DNA of 64,000 nucleotides, from the NCBI GenBank assembly GCA_030754235.1, contig JASMAS010000051.1, positions 1-64,000 of the forward strand, given 5' to 3'. The position numbers were made by a program, and so were the translations under genes. The DNA comes from Litorilituus sp. Lineage in GTDB: Bacteria; Pseudomonadota; Gammaproteobacteria; Enterobacterales; Alteromonadaceae. The notes under the pieces were generated by a model, which saw only the letters and a program-made list of their open reading frames with translations, did not search any database and was not told where the DNA came from. Of this stretch, positions 46,796 to 55,569 are shown piece after piece (the stretch's first letter is position 1; the number at the start of each line of letters is the position of its first letter).

Positions 46796-47965
46796 TTAAT
46801 CACCATCATTAGAGTTAAAGCCAATATTAATATCTGTTGCTTGAACAAAATCAGCCGTAATAACATCCCTAAGCTCGCGAATTTTTTGTATTAATTTTGT
46901 CAATTGTAGGCGGCTATGTTCATCATTTAGCAATTGCTCGAAACTCATCGAAGTGTCTAAGGCATCTACAGCGGTTGTGATTGCCGTTATTTTCGCTGTT
47001 ATGTCATTACTGATAGCTTGTTGCTCAAAATGCTCTATTAAAATATTATCGAAACCATGACCATTATTCGCGCTGAATATTTTACTAATTGCCATAGCGT
47101 TAACTTTGATACTGACCAGAGATTTATCACTTAATACAAATTCAGCAATAGTTGGAATACCCGGAGCATTTACCGCTAGCGGTTCCAGGAGTTTTTCATC
47201 TTTAACTTTTTCTACAAATTCTAACCAGTTGGTGATTAATTCTTCAACAGCATCTTTGATACTAGTAAAATCGTCTTGTCCGCCTATCAAGGATGCTACA
47301 TAGTTACCCCCAGTACTTGCCCATTCAGTGTTAATATCAGTGGTTATATTCACTAAATTATCGCTAATAGCTTGTACCGCTTCACATCGTTTGGCTTTGT
47401 TAGTGGCCAAGAGCAGTGAATTTTGTGATGTTTCAGTAAATAATAAAATTTCTAACGCGGGTATACCTTGCCCACCTACATTTACGCCTGCGACTAAGTC
47501 GGCAGTTAATGTTTCAGTTTCAGTAAGCAAAGCGTCGATACCTCGACCAACCGCATCGTTACTGTCTGGCCAAAATTGAATTCTAAACAGGCGACTACTT
47601 TCGAGCACTGGTCCCACTTTTAACCATTGAATATCTTGCCAACTAGTATTGAAGTCTACCCAACTTTGTTGCAATGTTTGTAAGTCTGCGTTGCTAGCGT
47701 TATCGATCGTGCAAAAGTGACTACTTTGTGTGGCTAGTGCTTGTGCTTTAGTTTGTAAGTCTTGGTAGCTCGGCAAAATATAGTTATTGGCTAAGTCTGT
47801 TAACCACAAAGTAAACTGCGCTGTATCCGTGCTTGTAGGTGTTGTTGGTGTTGGTGTAGTTGGTGTAGTTGAGTCAGAGCCTCCGCCTCCGCAAGCGGAA
47901 AGAGCGAAGGTTAATAACAATGGCGAAATCACTTTATATGCGGGTAATTTGTTAAAATGAGTCAT
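46796..47965 (-). CDS. Imelysin-family lipoprotein (degenerate motif)
   Basis: A 389-aa lipoprotein with lipobox LSAC (Cys25), followed by glycine and Thr/Pro repeats (TPTTPTPTTPT) and an imelysin-like helical domain. The family's GxHxxE metal motif reads G-I-P-A-L-E in GGQGIPALEILLF, so the histidine is replaced by proline. This variant belongs to the branch that accompanies DUF1111 and DUF1513. ATG 47965 is chosen over a TTG six bases upstream. It starts eight bases after the DUF1111 stop. Confidence 0.85.
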   Translation of the reverse strand: MTHFNKLPAYKVISPLLLTFALSACGGGGSDSTTPTTPTPTTPTSTDTAQFTLWLTDLANNYILPSYQDLQTKAQALATQSSHFCTIDNASNADLQTLQQSWVDFNTSWQDIQWLKVGPVLESSRLFRIQFWPDSNDAVGRGIDALLTETETLTADLVAGVNVGGQGIPALEILLFTETSQNSLLLATNKAKRCEAVQAISDNLVNITTDINTEWASTGGNYVASLIGGQDDFTSIKDAVEELITNWLEFVEKVKDEKLLEPLAVNAPGIPTIAEFVLSDKSLVSIKVNAMAISKIFSANNGHGFDNILIEHFEQQAISNDITAKITAITTAVDALDTSMSFEQLLNDEHSRLQLTKLIQKIRELRDVITADFVQATDINIGFNSNDGD

Positions 47966-47973
47966 AGTCAATC

Positions 47974-49416
47974 CTAAATTGATTTTAAAAAGGTTAATAA
48001 CGCTTGGCGTTGTACTTTGGTTAATTGCGTATATTTATGCTGAGCGTCTGCTGCTTCACCACCATGCCACAAGATTGCTTCGTTAATGCTTCTTGCTCTG
48101 CCGTCATGCAAGAATCGCTGATGACCGGTGATTTTTTTTTGCAACCCAATTCCCCAAAGTGGTGGAGTTCTCCACTCGCTTCCCGTAGCTTGATATTCAT
48201 AAACACCATCAGCTAAGCCTTCTCCCATGTCATGTAAAGCAAGATCGGTGTAGGGCCATATCTTTTGCTTTGCTAAAGCGGCAACAGGATAATTTTTATC
48301 GGTAATATAACTAGGTGTATGACATTGTTGGCAGCCTAATTGATGAAATATTAGCTGACCACTTTGTTGTTGAGGTTTTGATAAGTTGCGAGCAGGCGGT
48401 ACGCCTAATAAGCGGTTAAATGTTACCACTAAGTTAAGCAGTTTATCGGGTATTTCAACGTTTTCATGCTCTCCAAGCTTACTTGCTTGAATGCATAATA
48501 CTTGTTGTTTAGTACATGAATCATCAGTAAAGTAAGAATTGGTGATGCCTATATCATCTCTAAAAGCAGCCGCTACCTGTTGATAAAGAGTCGGGTGTTT
48601 GGCTTTGAAGCCAAAGCGTCCCAATTCCATTTGTCCACTTTTGACATTGTATACCCGATTATATTTAGCAGAAATACCCTGCTTAATAGCATGTTTGTTT
48701 TCTTCTTGTGCCAATAAGTCTTCATCGCTAATTGCGTCGAGCAAACCTGCACCGAAAATATTTGGAGCATAACGTGGAGAGGGTAAAGCATGCTCAGGCA
48801 GTGCGCCATAACCTAAGCGAGTTAATGTGTATTTGGGGTGTTGTAACTGATAAGTTTCACCATCTGCGAATTGCCCATTGATTAAGGTATACTCCAAACT
48901 GAGCCATGCTTCAGCGCTTGGAGGGGAACTTTGTTGACCATCCACAAATTTAGTTACTCGTGGTTGGATTTGCCCACCGTAAACATTATTACTGTGATCT
49001 ATTTCAGGGGTTGTAAAGCCAAGGCGCATTATCAATGCTGTTGGTATGCTTTCGCCGGTTTTTGACATTGCTGCTCGCCCTCCTGCTTGGTGACATGCGA
49101 TGCAAGATCTTGCATTAAATAATGGACCCAAACCATCGCGGTCTTTAGTGGCACTAGGCGCTGTTACCCAGGGGTCTCTAAAAAGAGAAAATCCTGTCCA
49201 AAAATCAAGTTGTTGTTTACGTGTAGCCCCTTTTCCAGCATAAATAAAACTGCGTGTTGATAGACGTTTAACCGTCATATCACCACCCGTGTTAGTTTGT
49301 TCGGCGAGGATATTTTTATCTAGTTTTATCGCTTCATCTGCGCTAAATGAAAGTGCAGGTGTTAAGCTGACAAAATTGAGAGTTAATATCAATCCAATTG
49401 TTTTTAATAAATGCAT
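47974..49416 (-). CDS. Diheme oxidoreductase (DUF1111), copy 1
   Basis: A 480-aa exported c-type cytochrome-like protein. The signal peptide ends near residue 23. Two heme-binding motifs are seen: CIACH (C105, C108, H109) and CQQCH (C362, C365, H366). DHOR-family stretches include PLFNARSCIACH, GAGLLDAISDE, DLALHDMGEGLADG, EWRTPPLWGIGL and FLHDGRARSINEAILWHGGEA. It is directly adjacent to the second copy (one-base spacing) and to the imelysin gene. A role in iron reduction or oxidation in the periplasm is inferred from the cluster. Confidence 0.9.
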   Translation of the reverse strand: MHLLKTIGLILTLNFVSLTPALSFSADEAIKLDKNILAEQTNTGGDMTVKRLSTRSFIYAGKGATRKQQLDFWTGFSLFRDPWVTAPSATKDRDGLGPLFNARSCIACHQAGGRAAMSKTGESIPTALIMRLGFTTPEIDHSNNVYGGQIQPRVTKFVDGQQSSPPSAEAWLSLEYTLINGQFADGETYQLQHPKYTLTRLGYGALPEHALPSPRYAPNIFGAGLLDAISDEDLLAQEENKHAIKQGISAKYNRVYNVKSGQMELGRFGFKAKHPTLYQQVAAAFRDDIGITNSYFTDDSCTKQQVLCIQASKLGEHENVEIPDKLLNLVVTFNRLLGVPPARNLSKPQQQSGQLIFHQLGCQQCHTPSYITDKNYPVAALAKQKIWPYTDLALHDMGEGLADGVYEYQATGSEWRTPPLWGIGLQKKITGHQRFLHDGRARSINEAILWHGGEAADAQHKYTQLTKVQRQALLTFLKSI

Positions 49417-51093
49417 CTACAAAGACTTCACAAAGTTAATAAGTTGCTGACGCTGTGCTTTACTTAGCGCCATAAAAGCTTCTTTTCTTGAGGCGGCTTC
49501 ACCGTTATGCCATAGAATTGCTTCTTCAATAGTTCTTGCTCTGCCATCATGTAAAAAACTGGCTTTTGCATTCACTGTTTGAACTAAACCTATTCCCCAC
49601 AGTGCAGGTGTTTTCCATTCTGTACCAGAAGCATTCCCCTGAATTAGGCCATCGGCTAAGCCTTCACAACGTTGAACATACATGCATTCTGCACCGGCAG
49701 AGCATGAATCTCCTGTAGTGGTTTCTCGTGTAACAGCACAAGAGCCTCCCATGTCATGTAGTAACAAATCAGTATATGGGAAAACAGTTTGCTCAGAAAG
49801 CATGGCAATAGGCTCTGCTTTTCCTTCTAAACCTGTCAGTGTTAACCCGCCTAAAACACTCCCAGCAGCTTCTCCTGTAATGTGTCTTGGGGTATGGCAA
49901 TCTACACATTGAATATCAAAGAATAGCTTTCTGCCTGCGATGATATCTTCATCCCATGTTTGAGTATTTTCATCGTATCCACGGCGTACTGGTACGCCTA
50001 ACGTACGATTGTAGAATTCAACAAGTGCGAGGTTTTTATCGGCAAAATCATGTTCGCTATCTACTTTGCTTTCTAGGGAGGCAATCATTTGACATGCAAT
50101 TTGCTGTACGGTGCAAGTTTCGCTGGGAAAGAGACTTGTTGAAATTCCAATATCACCGCCATAAGCGCCAGCAACTTGTTGTAATACAGAAGTGTTTTGT
50201 GCTTTATAGGCAAATCGGCCTAGTTTAGTTTCGCCACTAAACACATCAATTGCCATCGAAGCACGTCCAGAAATTCCGTCGTTATCACTATCATTTTCAT
50301 CAACAAGAGCTTGAATGTTTTCAGTGGGGATCGCTTCTAGTAATCCAACACCAAATGCCTGCGGAGCAACTCTTGCAGAAAAACGGATGTTATCCATGAA
50401 AGGGCCAAAGCTTAGGTTTTTTACTTTGTATACTGGGTTTCTTAACTCATAACTGGTGCCATCAGGGTATGAACCTGTAATTGTTTCATATTCAATAAAA
50501 GGAAAAGCTTCACCATATAATTCAGTGCCATTAACTGAACCATCGTGTTTTGAAATACCTGAATTAAAGTCTGATGTTGTAAAGCTTTGTACTGCAAAAG
50601 GTTGTAATTGATCGCCATAAATAGGATCGGGTAAACCACTGTCATTGCCAAGTTTTAATAGCATACTTAGCATTGGCGCAGTAGATGATGCAGGAACGTT
50701 GCCACGCCCATCATTAACATGGCAACCTTGACAGCTACCTGTGCTTAATAAGGGGCCTATGTCTTTGTCAGGCGTACGGAATAAATGATCACCAGAGGTA
50801 AAAAAACCATCTGATTGAAAATCATCGGCAATCATTTGAGGCCGGGTACTAAATGCATCTTCATTTGAAACAAATATGGTCGCATCCCCTCCCGCTAAGT
50901 ATTCTTCTGGTGCTAATGTGTCTCCGTCAAGAGGTGTTAAACCACTGTGATCTACGATAGGTGCTGGTGGTGCTGGTATTACAGGCACAGGGCTCTCACC
51001 TGTACTGCTATCACCACATGCTGTTAATACCATAGACACTACGCATGAGATGACGAAAGGGGAAAAATTTGAAAAATAGGACTTGTTTTTCAT
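49417..51093 (-). CDS. Diheme oxidoreductase (DUF1111) lipoprotein, copy 2
   Basis: A 558-aa lipoprotein (lipobox LTAC, Cys26) related to the adjacent copy. Heme motifs are CQGCH (C121, C124, H125) and CVDCH (C396, C399, H400). Shared stretches are FGVGLLEAIPTEN, DLLLHDMGG, EWKTPALWGIGLVQT and FLHDGRARTIEEAILWHNGEA. Unlike copy 1 it has a cysteine-rich insert between LLHDMGG and EGLADG, holding five cysteines. The two genes are separated by a single position, so they are co-expressed. The pair looks like an old tandem duplication that has diverged. Confidence 0.9.
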   Translation of the reverse strand: MKNKSYFSNFSPFVISCVVSMVLTACGDSSTGESPVPVIPAPPAPIVDHSGLTPLDGDTLAPEEYLAGGDATIFVSNEDAFSTRPQMIADDFQSDGFFTSGDHLFRTPDKDIGPLLSTGSCQGCHVNDGRGNVPASSTAPMLSMLLKLGNDSGLPDPIYGDQLQPFAVQSFTTSDFNSGISKHDGSVNGTELYGEAFPFIEYETITGSYPDGTSYELRNPVYKVKNLSFGPFMDNIRFSARVAPQAFGVGLLEAIPTENIQALVDENDSDNDGISGRASMAIDVFSGETKLGRFAYKAQNTSVLQQVAGAYGGDIGISTSLFPSETCTVQQIACQMIASLESKVDSEHDFADKNLALVEFYNRTLGVPVRRGYDENTQTWDEDIIAGRKLFFDIQCVDCHTPRHITGEAAGSVLGGLTLTGLEGKAEPIAMLSEQTVFPYTDLLLHDMGGSCAVTRETTTGDSCSAGAECMYVQRCEGLADGLIQGNASGTEWKTPALWGIGLVQTVNAKASFLHDGRARTIEEAILWHNGEAASRKEAFMALSKAQRQQLINFVKSL

Positions 51094-51258
51094 GATTAAT
51101 GTTCCAGATCAATGTAACTGGTGTTAGGTACTATTTTGCTTTTTGATATGCTCTCATTAAGCGGCTAATATTACCTAGTTAAACCATAAACACTTTTTAA
51201 ATTATGTAGTTTACTTGCATGTAAATACGAAAGATAATTGTTTGCGATTGATTATAAA

Positions 51259-51290
51259 CTAAAAAATAGGCTCGAAAGCCTATTTTTTAG
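51259..51290. terminator. Bidirectional rho-independent terminator
   Basis: CTAAAAAATAGGCT (51259-51272) and AGCCTATTTTTTAG (51277-51290) form a perfect 14-bp stem with loop CGAA and T runs on both strands. It stands 22 bases after the end of the collagen-like imelysin gene. That gene is thus probably a separate or partly separated transcript from the DUF1111 genes. Confidence 0.88.
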
Positions 51291-51312
51291 TGATCGTTGC
51301 ATATGTAAGTGA

Positions 51313-52713
51313 TTAGATATCTTCTTCTGTATCTTGTCTAAGATCTGAAGTAGTGACACCTAGTGCATCAATAGCTTGTTCAATTTCATCTGTTTGTTGA
51401 ACTAAGGCATCTATTATCGCCACAACATTGGCTTGTTCAATACCCTCTTGAATTAGCACATCAAATGGTGTGCCTGTTTTTGCTTTTGTATCAATAACTG
51501 CCGCTGCTGCCATTGTTGCTTCTAGTGAACCACGTAATGTATTAGCAAGTTCATGGTGACCACCAACAACTAATAAGTCATAGACTGAAGCACCAGAGAT
51601 TTCTTCGCCATCAATACGAGTATATTTAGCGTTATAGCTGTTTTGAACACCTTTAGCATTTAAGAAAATATCTCGGTGAGTGTTATCACTAAAACAAGAG
51701 TGCTCATCTTCTTGTGAATCGGTAGTAAGTGCGATGTTGATTCGTTCACCGGCCAATTCACCAAAGCTTAATCTACCCATACCCTCTAAAACTTTAGCTA
51801 AAGATTCATTGCCACCGGCAATAAATGATGTGTAATGAGTACCTGTTGCTGGTTCCCATGCTTTAACTATCGGCTCTAAATCTTGAATAAGTAAATCAGC
51901 AACGGCTGCAAGGTATTGACCGCGACGAGTACAAATATTGTCAGTGACTATATTGCCAGCACCAGAAGTACAAGCACCCACTGTATTTGCATAGTCAGTC
52001 ACAGGTCGTTGGCCACCGCTTGAATCACGATCTCCAGCACCAGATAAATCTTCGTTTAAGTCCTGACCCCATAATAAGAATTCAATGGCATGATAACCTG
52101 TAGTTACATTTCGCTCATCTTCACCATACTCAAATGCATTCGCAATTGTCATAGCGTTGATTGTTGGGAAATCAGTTGTGTTGGCAATAATATTATTTGT
52201 TAATGAATTTGCTGGGCTTTCTGGACCTGAGTCTCCATCAACTTCAACAGCAACATAATCAATGATAGCTTCACCTAATGGCCAAGCATTAATTTTACCT
52301 TCTGGTCCATCACCTTCTTCGCCAAGAGTTCCATCATCTTTAAGCGCATCAATTGGGCCAACACGAAAACGGTAAACTTCTGTTTGTCCATAAGGTTCAC
52401 GAGCATCTAACCATGCTTTTTTAGCTGCTTGCATATTTATTTCTGTGGGGACGGTAATAAAAGTCGTAATGGCAGAGCGTAAGCTTTGAGCCGCTATTAG
52501 AGAATCAGAGTAAGCAGCATAAGCAATATTAGCGTTTGTTTTTAAAACATCATCACGAGTTACAAAAGCACTAACACCATTTGCGCCATCTGTTCCAGCA
52601 ATACCATCCTTGCCAGCAATACCTTGTTGGCCATCTTCGCCGTCATCTACACAGGCTGTTAAACTGCATGCTACTAGCAATGCAATCGATATTTCTTTTA
52701 ATTTTAAATTCAT
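51313..52713 (-). CDS. Imelysin-family lipoprotein (IrpA-like) with a collagen-like stretch
   Basis: A 466-aa lipoprotein with lipobox LTAC (Cys21). Directly after it comes a short Gly-X-Y region (GQQGIAGKDGIAGTDGANG), then the imelysin domain with the canonical metal motif GYHAIE (Gly206, His208, Glu211) and WGQDLN. IrpA/imelysin proteins are iron-related surface or periplasmic proteins; the old name insulin-cleaving metalloprotease is not well founded. ATG 52713 is chosen, since the longer in-frame start at 52746 would lie within the Fur-box-like site. It heads the iron cluster. Confidence 0.9.
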   Translation of the reverse strand: MNLKLKEISIALLVACSLTACVDDGEDGQQGIAGKDGIAGTDGANGVSAFVTRDDVLKTNANIAYAAYSDSLIAAQSLRSAITTFITVPTEINMQAAKKAWLDAREPYGQTEVYRFRVGPIDALKDDGTLGEEGDGPEGKINAWPLGEAIIDYVAVEVDGDSGPESPANSLTNNIIANTTDFPTINAMTIANAFEYGEDERNVTTGYHAIEFLLWGQDLNEDLSGAGDRDSSGGQRPVTDYANTVGACTSGAGNIVTDNICTRRGQYLAAVADLLIQDLEPIVKAWEPATGTHYTSFIAGGNESLAKVLEGMGRLSFGELAGERINIALTTDSQEDEHSCFSDNTHRDIFLNAKGVQNSYNAKYTRIDGEEISGASVYDLLVVGGHHELANTLRGSLEATMAAAAVIDTKAKTGTPFDVLIQEGIEQANVVAIIDALVQQTDEIEQAIDALGVTTSDLRQDTEEDI

Positions 52714-52731
52714 GCTGTTCCCGTTTTTAAT

Positions 52732-52750
52732 GGTAATGGTTATCATTGAT
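52732..52750 (-). promoter_or_regulatory. Fur-box-like site upstream of the imelysin gene
   Basis: GGTAATGGTTATCATTGAT matches the 19-bp Fur consensus (GATAATGATAATCATTATC) at 13 positions by my count. It lies about 20 bases before the imelysin start, where a repressor would block transcription. It supports iron-controlled expression of the cluster. Confidence 0.6.
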
Positions 52751-53141
52751 GATGAGTTTAATCAATTAGAACATAAAAAACAATACCAATGAGAATACTT
52801 TCTATTCTTGTTTGTGATAAATATCAAATTTACCGTCGGTAAGTTGATGCAATTTATTGAACTATTTAGCGGTGAACACGCTTTTGATAGCTAAGAAATT
52901 AATGGGTACATATCGAAGTTAGGAGTAAAAATGATGAAAGTTACCTTGACGATTTTATTTGTTAATTTAAATATTAGTCGGGTTTTATTCCCCGCTGCTT
53001 GCGGCGCAGAGGAGTTTGATCGTGACTAATTAAGATACTTATCTTCGCGTAGCGAATTCCGCCTAAGCGATACCTTTAAGGCTCTGTATTTCATTTAGTT
53101 AGAGGAATTAGGTTGTTAATACCAAGGGACTTTGTTGTATC
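52751..53141. other. Intergenic region with a possible repeat and a 32-codon ORF
   Basis: A short plus-strand ORF (52931-53029, AGGAG before its ATG) starts with MMKVTLTILFVNL. It runs into a GC-richer stretch (CCCCGCTGCTTGCGGCG near 52990) that looks like a dispersed repeat or MITE end. No complete gene is supported. Confidence 0.35.
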
Positions 53142-54107
53142 TTAATTACCAACCGTAATTTCTTTTGTGGGGATGTTGCTAGTTAATAAGGCTTGATTGT
53201 GTGGTAATGGTTCATGTCCTGCTAATAAGTAAATAATCTTTTGCCCTTGTTTTGCTAATTCAATGGCATGCTGGTAGTTAATTAATATATGTGAAGTAAT
53301 TTCTTGTGGGAACTTTTCTGCATCCCGTCGAACATATTCAAGTAACTCGGCGTTGACATCATTGTCGTAAAAAACGGCGTCGGCAAATTGCATAGCGCGA
53401 TGGGCGCTTAGGGTTAAATTATCAGGATTACCCTCTTTAGTATGAATAAAAACGATGTCCCCTGACGGCGGGGCAATCTCTTGCTTGATTGTCGCGATTA
53501 ATTGTTGCTCTGCTTGCTGCTGTCTACCCTCAAGTACTGCTTCTCCTATTGGCCCTCTAAGGGTGGTTTCCCAAAAACTGCGTCGATTACGTAATCCTTT
53601 TACTCTGGCTTGTACATGCTCACGAAATTTATAAGAGAAATCAGCTAACTTACCATATGCTTGTGGCAATGTTTTCTCTATTTGTTCTCTGAGCATTCTG
53701 ATGAGAATAGGGGAGCTTCCTGAACTTGATAGGGCAATAATCATAGGATCTCTATCAATGATTGCCGGGGTGATATAAGTGCAAAGTTCGGGTTGATCTA
53801 CTACATTGGTGAGAAGGTTTAACGCTGTTGCTTCTTGGTAAATAGCTTGATTAACGGACAAGCTATTAGTCGCAGCGATGACTAAATTAATATCCGCCAA
53901 ATAGCCAGCTTGATAGTTATGTTTCAGCCAAGTTAATTGGTGTAGATTGATTAAGCGCTCAACACTGGCACAAACACTTTGGCTCATTACTGTGATATTG
54001 GTGGTAGACTTTAATAATAATTCAATCTTGCGGGTAGCGACTTCACCCCCACCAATAACTATCGCTGAGATTTTTTTCGCATCGAGAAAAATAGGAAAAT
54101 ATTTCAT
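53142..54107 (-). CDS. Siroheme synthase: precorrin-2 dehydrogenase/ferrochelatase with a shortened methylase-like tail
   Basis: The N-terminal ~210 residues are the CysG/Met8-type domain that oxidises precorrin-2 and inserts iron to make siroheme (FPIFLDAKKISAIVIGGGEVA, with NAD loop Gly19-21, and DPMIIALSSSGSSPILIRMLRE). The C-terminal ~105 residues resemble only the start of a uroporphyrinogen methyltransferase (GDIVFIHTKEGNPDNLTLSA, VRRDAEKF). The SAM-binding GxGPGD loop is not kept and most of that domain is missing. Total length is 321 aa against about 457 for full CysG. A separate methyltransferase gene would be needed elsewhere. Confidence 0.85.
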   Translation of the reverse strand: MKYFPIFLDAKKISAIVIGGGEVATRKIELLLKSTTNITVMSQSVCASVERLINLHQLTWLKHNYQAGYLADINLVIAATNSLSVNQAIYQEATALNLLTNVVDQPELCTYITPAIIDRDPMIIALSSSGSSPILIRMLREQIEKTLPQAYGKLADFSYKFREHVQARVKGLRNRRSFWETTLRGPIGEAVLEGRQQQAEQQLIATIKQEIAPPSGDIVFIHTKEGNPDNLTLSAHRAMQFADAVFYDNDVNAELLEYVRRDAEKFPQEITSHILINYQHAIELAKQGQKIIYLLAGHEPLPHNQALLTSNIPTKEITVGN

Positions 54108-54128
54108 TGTTAATATAATGTACTGACG

Positions 54129-54884
54129 TTAGTTTTGCTTTATATTCCACTTACGCAGAATTTCTTGATATTCACCGTTGCTTTTTATCATAGATAACGC
54201 GTCTTTAATACGACTAATAACCGATTTATCGACATCTAAGCTAGCGGAAAGATATAGCTGCGAAGAAAAGTCTGGGATTGGGTAAGCAAATTTAATTTTT
54301 GATGGGTCTAACCCTGTGTATTTTAATTCATATTGCCACAAAACACCGTTGGTAAAAGCTAAGTCAATTCGGCCGCTGTAGAGCATATACCAAAGGGTTT
54401 TGTAGTCACTACTTAAATATAAATTTTTGTTTTCAATAAAGCCACTGTTTTTTAGGTAATGCTCGGCTAAATCTTCTCTTATAGTACCAACGCTATATTT
54501 TTGAGCCTCTTCAAGTGACGTTATATTTATATTTTTGTTGCTTTTTAATGAAACTAAATAAGAGTTAGTTGCGACTAGTTTACCTATCCATTGAAACTTT
54601 TTTTCTCTACTTTCGTCTCGAAACATAGAAAAAATCAAAGCATTATTCGGTTCAGAAGCAATTTGATAACTGCGTGCCCACGGGTAAATTTCAATTGTGG
54701 CATCAATATCCGCTTTTTTGAGTACAAGGTTAACCACTTCAACCATAGCGCCTGAGGTTGAACCGTCATGATGGAGTATTTGTAGTGGTGGCAAATTTTC
54801 AGTAACAACACGTAATGGTTGAGACATTGCAGCAGAGCAAAGCAATAGTATGAAGGTAAAGACGAAGGTTTTACTACTTATCAC
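54129..54884 (-). CDS. Periplasmic solute-binding protein, SBP_bac_3 family (orphan)
   Basis: A 251-aa secreted protein with a signal peptide ending near residue 21 (LLLCSAAMS). The family signatures are LRVVTENLPPLQILHHDG, IEIYPWARSYQIA and VGTIREDLAEHYL, with a C-terminal LSMIKSNGEYQEILRKW. No permease is encoded nearby. Such proteins are numerous and often of unknown role in Alteromonadales. It lies 21 bases upstream of the siroheme synthase gene on the same strand, so they may share a transcript. Confidence 0.8.
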   Translation of the reverse strand: MISSKTFVFTFILLLCSAAMSQPLRVVTENLPPLQILHHDGSTSGAMVEVVNLVLKKADIDATIEIYPWARSYQIASEPNNALIFSMFRDESREKKFQWIGKLVATNSYLVSLKSNKNINITSLEEAQKYSVGTIREDLAEHYLKNSGFIENKNLYLSSDYKTLWYMLYSGRIDLAFTNGVLWQYELKYTGLDPSKIKFAYPIPDFSSQLYLSASLDVDKSVISRIKDALSMIKSNGEYQEILRKWNIKQN

Positions 54885-54966
54885 TGCTTGTCCGCTTAGC
54901 CGCTGCTTTTTACCTATCCTACTACGAAGAATGTAATCTGTATAGCTAGAAAGAGCGAAGATTGAT

Positions 54967-55452
54967 TTAGCGTAAAGTTAATTTTTTTTCACTAATAGCA
55001 ATACCATTTTTATCAGCGTAAATATAATGTCCTGCTTTAAATTTAAGACCGGCAAAAGCAATGTCAATATTGACATCACCGACACCAAGCTTTTCGGTTT
55101 TTATTGGATTACAGCCAAGTGCTTTTACACCTAAAGCTAGAGTCGCTATGGTTCCCGCATCACGAATACAACCGTTAATAATAATACCTTGCCAGCCGTT
55201 TTCTACTGCTTTTTCAGCTAACATATCACCTAATAAAGCATTACTCTTGCTTGCTTTACCATCAACAACCATTACTTTGTCCGTACCGTTAGTTGCGACT
55301 AATTCTTTGACTTTTGAGTTATCGTTAAAACAAGATACCGTGACTATTTCACCACTAAAAATAGTTTTGCCACCGTAATCATTAAAGAGCGGTTGCGCTA
55401 ATTCTAATATTTGTTGGTATTCATCAAATAAATCAGGTAATAAATCTAACAT
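54967..55452 (-). CDS. rraA: Ribonuclease E activity regulator RraA
   Basis: A 161-aa RraA-family protein, which in E. coli binds RNase E and slows mRNA decay. It has the expected stretches: FSGEIVTVSCFNDNSKVKEL, GDMLAEKAVENGWQGIIING, CIRDAG and LGCNPIKTEKLGVG. The length equals the E. coli protein. The related aldolase activity of other members cannot be excluded. It is divergent from prmA. Confidence 0.93.
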   Translation of the reverse strand: MLDLLPDLFDEYQQILELAQPLFNDYGGKTIFSGEIVTVSCFNDNSKVKELVATNGTDKVMVVDGKASKSNALLGDMLAEKAVENGWQGIIINGCIRDAGTIATLALGVKALGCNPIKTEKLGVGDVNIDIAFAGLKFKAGHYIYADKNGIAISEKKLTLR

Positions 55453-55569
55453 GGTATTTTACTCGCGATGATGTGAATTTATTCCTACTCTAGCACCAAT
55501 GAATGATAAACTACCATTGTGAACATTTATTGCGATCATAAACCAAAGACAACTTTATCGGAAATTAAT

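Noticed and set aside
46796-52713. Insulin-cleaving protease function for the imelysins
   Set aside because: The old name rests on weak evidence; the iron context and Fur-like site fit better.
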